A stretch of 7,065 nt of DNA from CAZLAJ01 sp964644605 (GTDB lineage: Bacteria; Patescibacteriota; Microgenomatia; UBA1406; GWC2-37-13), in NCBI GenBank assembly GCA_964644605.1, contig CAZXWS010000053.1, forward strand, positions 1 to 7,065, written 5' to 3'. Shown one piece after another: positions 1 to 6,096 of this stretch; position 1 is the first letter of the stretch; every line of letters begins with the position of its first letter. The position numbers and the translations under genes are program-made. Under the pieces are notes generated by a model, which did not search any database, was not told where the DNA came from, and was given only the letters and a program-made list of their open reading frames with translations.

Positions 1-188
1 ATATCCCAAAACATATTTTCTGTTATTTTACCTATTTTAAAATCATTCCAACCAGCTCGCCATCCTTCAGCAACAGTACTTGCATTTATATTAAAAGTAT
101 TTAAAAAATCACTTTGGAAGAGCACACTATCGTCTTCACTCAACACAACACCACCTAAGTCAAAAATAAGTGTTTTTAATTCAGACAT
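1..188 (-). CDS. HAD-superfamily hydrolase, N-terminal part (3' end beyond window edge)
   Basis: The first 62 codons are visible, starting at the ATG at 188; the rest lies left of the window. The protein begins with a short beta strand leading into FDLGGVV, which is HAD motif I, with Asp10 as the expected nucleophile. The residue two positions later is Gly rather than the Asp of classical phosphatases, as in the YihX and haloacid-dehalogenase-like subgroup. Residues 43-61 (W-R-A-G-W ... F-x-x-G-K-I-T-E-N-M-F-W) match the start of the helical cap domain of subfamily IA proteins. The family hydrolyses phosphoester or carbon-halogen bonds on small molecules, but the substrate cannot be read from this fragment. 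The gene diverges from radA with 19 bp between the start codons. No Shine-Dalgarno motif precedes it, and a TATAAT lies 6 nt upstream of the ATG, so its message may be leaderless. Confidence 0.85.
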   Translation of the reverse strand, partial: MSELKTLIFDLGGVVLSEDDSVLFQSDFLNTFNINASTVAEGWRAGWNDFKIGKITENMFWD

Positions 189-194
189 ACTGGA

Positions 195-202
195 ATTATA
201 AT
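195..202. promoter_or_regulatory. Symmetric -10 element shared by divergent HAD gene and radA
   Basis: ATTATAAT is its own reverse complement, so it contains TATAAT on the plus strand (197-202) and TATAAT on the minus strand (200-195). The plus-strand hexamer ends 5 nt before the radA ATG. The minus-strand hexamer ends 6 nt before the HAD ATG. Transcription from a sigma-70-type -10 normally begins about 6-7 nt downstream, so both transcripts would start at or next to their start codons. The -35 regions are poor: about TTTTAA at 174-179 for radA with a 17-nt spacer, and nothing convincing for the HAD gene, where the -35 would fall inside the radA coding region. The hexamers and spacings are seen directly; promoter activity is inferred. 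Confidence 0.6.
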
Positions 203-207
203 ATAGC

Positions 208-1500
208 ATGGCATTTTACATTTGTGAAAACTGCGGATATGGATCATCTGGATGGCTAGGAAAATGTCCTGACTGCGGTCAGTTTAATACACTTAAATTA
301 CAACGGGAAGAAAGTAACAGTGGAAATAGAAAAGGTGAAACTCTCAAAAAACTTTCGGTAACGCCTTTAAAAAATATTTCTTCAGTTGAAAAAAAACGCA
401 AGCAGACAGGTATTTTTGAGTTCGATCGTGTGCTTGGAGGAGGTCTAACACCAGGGGCTGTTATCCTTCTTACCGGCGAACCAGGAGTAGGAAAATCGAC
501 ACTATTACTGCAAGCACTCCAACACCTTAAAACCTTATACATTTCCGGAGAGGAAGCTGCTGAACAAGTAGCAGATCGCGCAGAACGTTTGAAAGTCAAT
601 CTAGATAATTTTTCTTTCTCTTCCGATCTTCAAGTTGAAGGAATAACCGAAGGATTACGTGAGCTAAAAAATTCTATTGACGTGCTGGTAGTTGATTCAA
701 TTCAAACTGTGTATTCCAAAAATATAGATGCACCTCCAGGAAATGTGAGCCAACTTCGTGAAACAAGTGCCCAACTTATTGCTGCTGCAAAAGACTTAAA
801 GATTCCAATTTTGATTGTTGGGCATGTAACCAAAGAAGGTGACGTTGCGGGCCCAAAAGCCCTTGAACACATGGTAGATACTGTAATTAATTTTGAGGGA
901 GAGCGTATATCGCAATTTCGTATATTACGTGCCGCAAAAAATCGTTTCGGCTCAACTGATGAAATAGGAATCTTTGAAATGAAAGGTGATGGATTAACAG
1001 AAGTTAATAATCCTCTTGCTTTTCTTGAAAATGATGAGGCTGTCACACCAGGTAAAGCGATTGTGGGAGTTATGGAAGGAAGAAGACCACTTTTTTTTGA
1101 AATCCAGACACTGGCTGCTCCCTCAATGCTTGCCATGCCGCGGCGAGTTGTAAAAGGAGTTGATTACAATAAAGTCTTGCTGTTGTTAGCGGTAATTAGA
1201 AAAAATATCGGATTGCCTTTAGATAAATATGACATTTATGTCAATGTTATTGGAGGAGTTGATATTAAATCTACTGCGGCTGATTTAGGTATTATTGCTT
1301 CCCTCCTCTCTTCCCTGCAAAATATACCTTTGAGCAATCAATCATTATTTATTGGTGAAGTAGGACTATTAGGCGAAGTAAGAAAAGTATTTGGAGAAGA
1401 TCGAATCACGAATGAAGCAAAACGACTTAAATTCAACACAATATTTTCCCCATCAAATATCAAAACGATTAAAGAACTCAAACGGATACTAAAAACCTAA
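208..1500 (+). CDS. radA: DNA repair protein RadA (Sms), RecA-like branch-migration ATPase
   Basis: This 430-aa protein is a near full-length RadA (the family is usually about 450 aa). It has an N-terminal C4 zinc finger (Cys6, Cys9, Cys20, Cys23), then a RecA-like ATPase core. The Walker A is GEPGVGKST at 90-98 and the Walker B strand is VLVVD ending at Asp163. The RadA signature KNRFG is at 244-248. The C-terminal domain is Lon-protease-like (about 275-430) and includes GGVDIKSTAADLG (349-361) and GEVGLLGEVR (383-392). RadA is a hexameric DNA helicase that drives branch migration of RecA-made recombination intermediates, in repair and in natural transformation. Its only cysteines are the four zinc ligands. 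The ATG at 208 is preferred because it sits directly before the zinc finger and just downstream of a TATAAT. There is no Shine-Dalgarno motif. Its stop codon ends one base before the stop codon of the opposing RodZ-like gene. Confidence 0.97.
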   Translation: MAFYICENCGYGSSGWLGKCPDCGQFNTLKLQREESNSGNRKGETLKKLSVTPLKNISSVEKKRKQTGIFEFDRVLGGGLTPGAVILLTGEPGVGKSTLLLQALQHLKTLYISGEEAAEQVADRAERLKVNLDNFSFSSDLQVEGITEGLRELKNSIDVLVVDSIQTVYSKNIDAPPGNVSQLRETSAQLIAAAKDLKIPILIVGHVTKEGDVAGPKALEHMVDTVINFEGERISQFRILRAAKNRFGSTDEIGIFEMKGDGLTEVNNPLAFLENDEAVTPGKAIVGVMEGRRPLFFEIQTLAAPSMLAMPRRVVKGVDYNKVLLLLAVIRKNIGLPLDKYDIYVNVIGGVDIKSTAADLGIIASLLSSLQNIPLSNQSLFIGEVGLLGEVRKVFGEDRITNEAKRLKFNTIFSPSNIKTIKELKRILKT

Positions 1501-1501
1501 A

Positions 1502-2122
1502 TTACTTTCGTTCATATTCTTTTACGAGCTCTGTTTTTTTGCCATTACCGCCTATCACTTCAATAACCAATTTATTTTTTCCTTTTTTCAAAGGAAAATC
1601 ATACTCAAACTTACCATCCTTATCAATATACACTCTGTCACCAAAAATGCTTACGCTAGCTTCTTTTTCTGTCTTACCAATGACCGTAATTTTGTCAGTA
1701 TTATAAAATGTTGTGGCTTCCGGGGCAACTATACTGAGTTTTGGAGGAGAAAGATAAAGTGCTAACTGATATCCAAAATAAACACAAAACAAGAAAAAAA
1801 TTATAAAAATACCTAAAAAAGTAAAACGTTTTGTTTCTGCAGCCAAGTAATTATTAGGCAGCTTTTTTTTAAATTTTATCTCTTCCTTACGAGCATATTC
1901 CCGCCGAAAAAATGCACTTAATTTTTTATCATCTAAATTGAGATAGCGAGCGTAATTTTTTAAAATTCCGGTTATATAAATTTTAGATGGAAATACTTCC
2001 CAATCACTTTCTTCAAGAGCGCGTAAAAATTTTTCGCGTATACGAATTGCTTTTTCAATTTGCTGAAGTGTTAATCCTCTGTTTTCTCTTTCTTTTCGAA
2101 GAATTTCACCCACTGATAACAT
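1502..2122 (-). CDS. RodZ-like membrane protein: N-terminal HTH, one TM helix, extracytoplasmic Ig-like domain
   Basis: From the ATG at 2122 the protein has 206 residues. Residues 3-65 form a helix-turn-helix of the HTH_25/RodZ type (GEILRKERENRGLTLQQIE, then a helix and a Y-x-x-G-x-L-K-x-Y-A-R-Y-L motif around 49-61). A basic stretch (75-99) precedes one hydrophobic helix at about 100-120. Residues 125-204 form a single beta-rich module (V-x-G-K-T-E-x-x-A-S-V-S-I, then D-x-D-G-K-F and L-K-K-G-K-N-K-L-V-I-E-V) resembling Ig-like repeats of surface proteins. The positive-inside rule puts the HTH in the cytoplasm. RodZ proper links MreB to cell-wall synthesis, but no MreB partner is visible here, so the role is uncertain. 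A longer reading from TTG at 2170 adds 16 unlike residues and would begin upstream of the candidate promoter's start point, so I reject it. The gene is set apart from efp by 127 bp. Confidence 0.85.
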   Translation of the reverse strand: MLSVGEILRKERENRGLTLQQIEKAIRIREKFLRALEESDWEVFPSKIYITGILKNYARYLNLDDKKLSAFFRREYARKEEIKFKKKLPNNYLAAETKRFTFLGIFIIFFLFCVYFGYQLALYLSPPKLSIVAPEATTFYNTDKITVIGKTEKEASVSIFGDRVYIDKDGKFEYDFPLKKGKNKLVIEVIGGNGKKTELVKEYERK

Positions 2123-2150
2123 AATATTAATTAATCGTAAATCGGTTAAC

Positions 2151-2180
2151 GTTTTAGTTGCTCGTATCAAAAGAAGTCAA
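2151..2180 (-). promoter_or_regulatory. Candidate sigma-70-type promoter for the RodZ-like gene
   Basis: On the minus strand TTGACT (2180-2175, five of six matches to the -35 consensus) is followed after 18 nt by TAAAAC (2156-2151, four of six matches to the -10). Transcription would start near 2144, leaving a leader of about 20 nt before the ATG at 2122. The wide efp-to-RodZ gap, compared with 25 bp or less elsewhere in the cluster, makes a separate promoter plausible. One arm of the inverted repeat lies in the spacer. The -10 is weak and AT-rich DNA yields such matches by chance, so this is tentative. Confidence 0.3.
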
Positions 2181-2211
2181 AGTCATATTAGCGAATATTG
2201 TCGATACGAGC
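2160..2211. repeat. Perfect 9-bp inverted repeat in the efp/RodZ-like intergenic gap
   Basis: GCTCGTATC at 2160-2168 is the exact reverse complement of GATACGAGC at 2203-2211, with 34 nt between the arms. Inside lies a smaller hairpin, ATATT (2185-2189) and AATAT (2194-2198), closing a 4-nt loop AGCG. On either strand no run of T follows the outer arm, so it does not fit a Rho-independent terminator. It could be a split operator, an RNA fold in the efp-to-RodZ transcript, or a remnant of a repeat family. The arms are seen directly; any function is unknown. Confidence 0.6.
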
Positions 2212-2249
2212 TGCGAAACCTTTCGACGTATGCCTTCCAACTCTCCACT

Positions 2250-2810
2250 TTATTCCCTTCCAACATACTGTCCGGTTTCGGGATTTACAATAATGACCTC
2301 ACCTTTCTTCACAAAAAGAGGAACCATAACTGTAGCTCCTGTCTCTAAAACAGCTGTTTTTTTTGCTCCACTCACAGTATCTCCTTTTACAGCATCCTCT
2401 GTTTCCACCACTTGCAACCTCTCGCTGAGTGAAGGTCGAATATTGAGAGGCAAATCATTATGTAGAAAAATATAATAGCGTGTGCCATCTTTCATGAAAT
2501 TAATCATATCTCCCACCACAGCTAATGGCAGCTGATATTGATTATATGTACGTTCATTCATAAAATACGCGTACTCAACATCTTTATATAAATACTGCAT
2601 CTCAATACTTTCGACTTCCAAAGTTTCAACTATCTCGTTTGATTTAAATGTATAATCGACATTTTTACCATTCACAACGTTTTTTATACGCGTTTTCATA
2701 AGGGCAGAACCTTTACCTGGAGAATAGAACTCTGCCTTTTGAATCTGCCAAATTTCGCCTTGATAATTTACAAACTCGCCTTTTTTTAAATTTCCAGCAC
2801 TCACTTTCAT
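2250..2810 (-). CDS. efp: Elongation factor P
   Basis: At 186 aa this matches the usual EF-P length (about 185-188). It shows three domains: an N-terminal KOW-like barrel (about 1-63) and two OB folds (about 65-126 and 129-186). The tip loop of domain I reads S-P-G-K-G-S-A at 30-36. Lys33 corresponds to the residue that is beta-lysylated in E. coli (Lys34) or otherwise modified in other bacteria; no modification enzyme lies in this window. Domain III ends with the family pattern around G-A-T-V-M-V-P-L-F and G-E-V-I-I-V-N-P-E-T-G-Q-Y. EF-P enters the ribosomal E site and promotes peptide bond formation at polyproline stretches. The ATG overlaps the TGA of the upstream YbaK-family gene (ATGA), and there is no Shine-Dalgarno motif, so translation probably depends on coupling to the upstream gene. 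Confidence 0.97.
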   Translation of the reverse strand: MKVSAGNLKKGEFVNYQGEIWQIQKAEFYSPGKGSALMKTRIKNVVNGKNVDYTFKSNEIVETLEVESIEMQYLYKDVEYAYFMNERTYNQYQLPLAVVGDMINFMKDGTRYYIFLHNDLPLNIRPSLSERLQVVETEDAVKGDTVSGAKKTAVLETGATVMVPLFVKKGEVIIVNPETGQYVGRE

Positions 2811-3274
2811 AATTCAGTAGTAAAAGAATGAATAATCGGTCGTACCAATTTTACCAAATCTTTCGTCTTCATGTTGATAGAATGAGTTTTTAGCCCAGCG
2901 TTAAAATTCACCTCATCCATAGTTGAGATTTCGGTGTCGTAGTATGTAGATAATCCTAAAATATTTCCAAATGGAGGAACTCCACCTACTTTAACGCCTG
3001 TGAGGTGTTCTGCTTCTTCTTCTGTGGCTAGTCGTACGTCCTTTACTGCAAGAATGTGCTTTACCTTTTTCCAATTAAGTTTTTTATAAGCAGGTAAGAC
3101 GAACAAGAAATACTGTCCTGCTGCTTTTATGACCATTGCTTTTGCCCCTGTTTTTAAATCAGTACCGCGTATATGTGCCGCTTCCTGGCTTGTTCGTACC
3201 GGTTCGTGAACTGACAATATGTAAGGAGTGTGAGACGTATCAAGAAGTTCTTTAATTTTTTCAAAGACCATCAT
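2807..3274 (-). CDS. YbaK/EbsC-family aminoacyl-tRNA deacylase (probable mischarged tRNA-Pro editing protein)
   Basis: This 155-aa single-domain protein has the YbaK/ProRS-INS fold signature. It includes G-A-K-A-M-V-I-K at 43-50, where Lys45 aligns with the conserved lysine essential in YbaK and ProXp proteins. It also has G-G-V-P-P-F-G at 97-103 and an N-F-N-A-G-L-K-T-H-S-I motif at 123-133. Family members remove Cys or Ala wrongly attached to tRNA-Pro, or act on other mischarged tRNAs; which substrate is used here cannot be read from the sequence. It begins 10 bp after the dnaJ stop and overlaps efp by 4 bp. Two adjacent ATG codons (3274 and 3271) are possible starts, and neither has a Shine-Dalgarno motif. 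The TGA stop shows that UGA is not recoded. Pairing with EF-P suggests a role in proline decoding. Confidence 0.88.
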   Translation of the reverse strand: MMVFEKIKELLDTSHTPYILSVHEPVRTSQEAAHIRGTDLKTGAKAMVIKAAGQYFLFVLPAYKKLNWKKVKHILAVKDVRLATEEEAEHLTGVKVGGVPPFGNILGLSTYYDTEISTMDEVNFNAGLKTHSINMKTKDLVKLVRPIIHSFTTEL

Positions 3275-3284
3275 ACTATTGGTT

Positions 3285-4148
3285 TTACAGCTCTTTCTGC
3301 AGCTCTTCTAATAATTTTTTAGCTTTATTAGAAAGCCTTTCAGGCACTGTTACTTTATAAATTACGTACTCATCACCTTTATGCGATGAGTTTGGATAAG
3401 GAATTCCCTGCCCACGCAGGCGAACTGCTGTATTAGGTTGTGTACCTGACCTTATTTTTAGTTTTACTGACCCATCAAGAGTAGGAACGTCAACAACTCC
3501 ACCCAGTACAGCCAACGGAAATGAAATATCTTTTTCTATATAAATATCTTGCCCTTCACGTCTAAACTGTCGACTTGGAGCAACATTTAAAAGCAAATCA
3601 AAATCACTAAATCGAATGCGCATACCATCATCTACACCAGCGGGTATCTTTACTTTTTTATTTTTACCATCAATTTTCACTTCTTTTTCAATACCTTTCA
3701 CTGCTTCTTCAAAACTCACATTGATTTGATAAACTTTACGGCGTTGTGCTCTCTGTTGCGCACCAAATGGCGAACGAAATCCAAAAAACTGCTCGAATAT
3801 TTCAAAAGGGTCTGAAAATTCTCCAAAATCACCCCCAAAAGGATTGCCACCCATGTTGGTCGTGTAACTATAACTAAACGGTCCTTCATTGTACGTATAA
3901 CCTCCCGGTCCTCCAGTAGCTCCCCCGCTTCGTTCAAAGGCCTCGGGCCCTAATTGATCATACATTTCTCGTTTCTTGGTATCAGACAATACTTCAAACG
4001 CTTTATTGATTTCCTTAAACTTATCATGTGCTTCAGCTGATTTATTTCTATCTGGATGCCATTCAAGAGCTTTTTTTCGATACGCAGATTTTATTTCTGC
4101 ATCGCTCGCATTTTTAGACACACCAAGAACTTCATAGTAATCTTTCAT
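3285..4148 (-). CDS. dnaJ: DnaJ/CbpA-type J-domain co-chaperone, class B (no zinc finger)
   Basis: The protein has 287 aa. An N-terminal J domain (about 1-67) carries the catalytic HPD tripeptide at 31-33 (E-W-H-P-D-R). A Gly/Phe-rich region follows (about 74-130). Two C-terminal client-binding beta domains come next, with V-K-I-P-A-G-V-D-D-G-M-R-I-R at 166-179 and F-P-L-A-V-L-G-G-V-V-D-V-P-T-L-D-G at 210-226. The four CxxCxGxG zinc repeats of class A DnaJ are missing and the protein contains no cysteine, so it is class B, like CbpA. It delivers clients to DnaK and stimulates its ATPase. It lies 21 bp after dnaK in the usual dnaJ position, so it probably serves as the main J-protein of this operon. 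No Shine-Dalgarno motif precedes the ATG, but an extended -10-like sequence does. Confidence 0.95.
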   Translation of the reverse strand: MKDYYEVLGVSKNASDAEIKSAYRKKALEWHPDRNKSAEAHDKFKEINKAFEVLSDTKKREMYDQLGPEAFERSGGATGGPGGYTYNEGPFSYSYTTNMGGNPFGGDFGEFSDPFEIFEQFFGFRSPFGAQQRAQRRKVYQINVSFEEAVKGIEKEVKIDGKNKKVKIPAGVDDGMRIRFSDFDLLLNVAPSRQFRREGQDIYIEKDISFPLAVLGGVVDVPTLDGSVKLKIRSGTQPNTAVRLRGQGIPYPNSSHKGDEYVIYKVTVPERLSNKAKKLLEELQKEL

Positions 4149-4154
4149 AGAGGT

Positions 4155-4163
4155 ATTGTAACA
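4155..4163 (-). promoter_or_regulatory. Extended -10-like sequence just upstream of dnaJ
   Basis: The minus strand reads TGTTACAAT, one mismatch from the extended -10 TGnTATAAT. It ends 6 nt before the dnaJ ATG at 4148, the same geometry as at the divergent promoter near 200. It begins 6 bp after the dnaK stop codon. No good -35 is present, which extended -10 promoters can tolerate. If active it would give a leaderless dnaJ message independent of dnaK. This is tentative, since the gap is only 21 bp and AT-rich. Confidence 0.3.
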
Positions 4164-4169
4164 AAGTTT

Positions 4170-6071
4170 TTATCCAACGACTTCACCTTCCTCGACATCT
4201 TTTTTGTCTTCAGTCTTGGTAGGCTCTTCCTTGGGCAAATCTTCTTGTTCAGGTTGTGGTCCGGCAGTGGACTGTCCCTGTTGGCCATACATATTTTGGC
4301 CAATTTTTGATAATGTTTCAGAAAGCAATCGAGTTTTTTCTTCGATGTCTTGTGATGTCCCTTTTTCGAGAGACTCTTTTAAGTCTTTAATTTTTTGTTC
4401 AACATCACCTTTGATATCAGCAGGTACTTTATCACCAGCATCCTTAAGAGATTTCTCTGCGACATAAATCATATTATCCGCTTTATTTCGTGCTTCTATC
4501 TTCTCTTTTTCCTCTTTATCTTTTTCAGAATTTTTTTCTGCTTCTTCTCGCATCTTTTCAATCTCTTCTTTTGACAGACCGGTAGAACCTGTAATTTTAA
4601 TACTCTGTGTTTTACCAGTTGCCTTATCTTTTGCGGTTACAGTAAGGATACCATTTGCATCAATATCGAAAGTAACTTCGACTTGTGGTACACCCCGTGG
4701 TGCCGGAGGAATTCCTTCGAGAATAAATCGACCGAGTGATTTGTTATCTCGTGCCAATGGTCTTTCGCCCTGCAGTATATGGATCTCCACTTGTGTTTGA
4801 TTGTCCTGTGCTGTGGAAAAAACTTCTGATTTAGAGGTAGGGACCGTGGTATTCCGAGTTATAAGAGGTGTGGACACTCCACCCAAAGTTTCAACTCCAA
4901 GGGTGAGCGGAGTAACATCCAGTAATACAACATCTTTTGTTTCTCCAGTAAGCACCCCTGCTTGAATAGCAGCACCGATGGCCACAACTTCATCAGGATT
5001 TACTGTTCGGTTCGGTTCTTTTCCAAAGTACTCTTTTACATGTTCAATAATTTTCGGCATTCTGGTCATACCACCAACCATAACAACCTCGTCAACCTTT
5101 GATTTATCAAGTTTTGCATCTTTGAGTGCATCTTCAACAGGTTTAAATGTTTTATCTATCAACTCAGCCACTAAGGACTCAAGTTTTGCTCGCGTCATTT
5201 TCATCACAAGATGTTGAGGCTGATTATCTTTGACTGTAATGAACGGTAAATTAATTTCAGCTTCAGTGGAAGATGACAGTTCGATTTTTGCTTTCTCCGC
5301 GGCATCACGCAGTCTTTGCAAAGCTTGAGGATCTTTTCTTAAATCAATTCCATGATCTTTCTGAAACTCATCAGCAATATAATCAAGTATTGCTTTATCG
5401 AAGTCATCTCCACCCAAATGAGTATCACCATTAGTCGCTTTTACCTGGAAGACACCCTCACCAAGTTCTAGAATGGTTATATCAAACGTACCTCCGCCTA
5501 AATCATAAACAGCAATTGTGTGCGCATGTTTTTTATCAAGTCCATAAGCGAGAGCTGCGGCTGTTGGTTCATTTAATATACGTTCTACTGTTAAACCAGC
5601 AATTTCTCCAGCCTGTTTAGTAGCTTGCCGTTGTGAATCATCAAAATAAGCAGGAACAGTAATCACTGCTTTGTCTACTTTTTCACCAAGATATGTTTCT
5701 GCATCAGTTTTAATTTTTTGCAATACCATTGCTGAGATTTCTTGTGGAGAATATGTTTTACCATCTATCTCCACTACTGCTCGCCCATCTTTGCCTTCTT
5801 TAATTTCATATGGTAACCATTTTTTATCGTTTTGAACAGAAGGGTCATCATAACGTCGACCCATTAATCGCTTTATAGAAAATATAACTTTTTGAGGATT
5901 TATCACAAGTTGCCGTTTTGCAACATCGCCTACAATGCGTTTAACAGGGTCTACGACAGAGGGGATAACATTACGTCCCTCTTGAGAATATATAATTTTC
6001 GGTTTACCGCCTTCCATTACAGCGACTGCCGAATTTGTAGTTCCAAGATCTATACCAATTGTTTTTGCCAT
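4170..6071 (-). CDS. dnaK: Molecular chaperone DnaK (Hsp70)
   Basis: At 633 aa this is full length. The actin-like ATPase domain (1 to about 378) holds the phosphate motifs D-L-G-T-T-N (8-13) and D-L-G-G-G-T-F-D (190-197), the N-E-P-T-A-A motif (167-172) and the adenosine motif V-G-G-M-T-R-M-P (332-339). The interdomain linker V-V-L-L-D-V-T-P-L is at 381-389. The substrate-binding beta domain spans about 390-500. The helical lid (about 500-595) is highly charged, and a disordered Gln/Glu/Lys-rich tail (596-633) ends in E-G-E-V-V-G. Residues 72-107 include the extra loop found in Gram-negative-type DnaK and missing from most Firmicutes proteins. DnaK binds unfolded segments in an ATP cycle driven by DnaJ and GrpE. 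It begins 25 bp after grpE. No cysteine was seen anywhere in the protein. Confidence 0.98.
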   Translation of the reverse strand: MAKTIGIDLGTTNSAVAVMEGGKPKIIYSQEGRNVIPSVVDPVKRIVGDVAKRQLVINPQKVIFSIKRLMGRRYDDPSVQNDKKWLPYEIKEGKDGRAVVEIDGKTYSPQEISAMVLQKIKTDAETYLGEKVDKAVITVPAYFDDSQRQATKQAGEIAGLTVERILNEPTAAALAYGLDKKHAHTIAVYDLGGGTFDITILELGEGVFQVKATNGDTHLGGDDFDKAILDYIADEFQKDHGIDLRKDPQALQRLRDAAEKAKIELSSSTEAEINLPFITVKDNQPQHLVMKMTRAKLESLVAELIDKTFKPVEDALKDAKLDKSKVDEVVMVGGMTRMPKIIEHVKEYFGKEPNRTVNPDEVVAIGAAIQAGVLTGETKDVVLLDVTPLTLGVETLGGVSTPLITRNTTVPTSKSEVFSTAQDNQTQVEIHILQGERPLARDNKSLGRFILEGIPPAPRGVPQVEVTFDIDANGILTVTAKDKATGKTQSIKITGSTGLSKEEIEKMREEAEKNSEKDKEEKEKIEARNKADNMIYVAEKSLKDAGDKVPADIKGDVEQKIKDLKESLEKGTSQDIEEKTRLLSETLSKIGQNMYGQQGQSTAGPQPEQEDLPKEEPTKTEDKKDVEEGEVVG

Positions 6072-6096
6072 AGTAAAAACTTTAAATTAATAATTG

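Noticed and set aside
279..1136. Long minus-strand open frames opposite radA (279-599 and 702-1136), and similar frames opposite dnaK and efp
   Set aside because: They lie antisense to strongly conserved genes, their translations show no domain pattern, and long shadow frames are common opposite coding DNA.
1535..1547. GAGCTC followed by a T run on the plus strand, as a radA terminator
   Set aside because: GAGCTC is a 6-bp palindrome with no loop, so it cannot form a hairpin stem, and it lies within the opposing coding sequence.
1755..1766. AAGTGCTAA, resembling one half-site of the HrcA operator CIRCE
   Set aside because: It matches only one half (8 of 9 bases), has no inverted partner at the 9-nt spacing, and lies inside the RodZ-like coding sequence.
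2123..2170. N-terminal extension of the RodZ-like protein to a TTG start
   Set aside because: The 16 extra residues do not resemble the family, the HTH begins right after the ATG at 2122, and the extension overlaps the inverted repeat and candidate promoter.
2154..2186. A 10-codon minus-strand open frame (ATG at 2186, TAA ending at 2154) in the efp/RodZ gap
   Set aside because: It is too short to support as a gene or leader peptide, has no SD motif and no informative residue run, and would start upstream of the candidate promoter's start point.
2160..2211. Inverted repeat as a Rho-independent terminator or integron attC site
   Set aside because: The 34-nt loop and the lack of a T run on either strand argue against a terminator. 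The core-site pattern expected for attC is not convincingly present.
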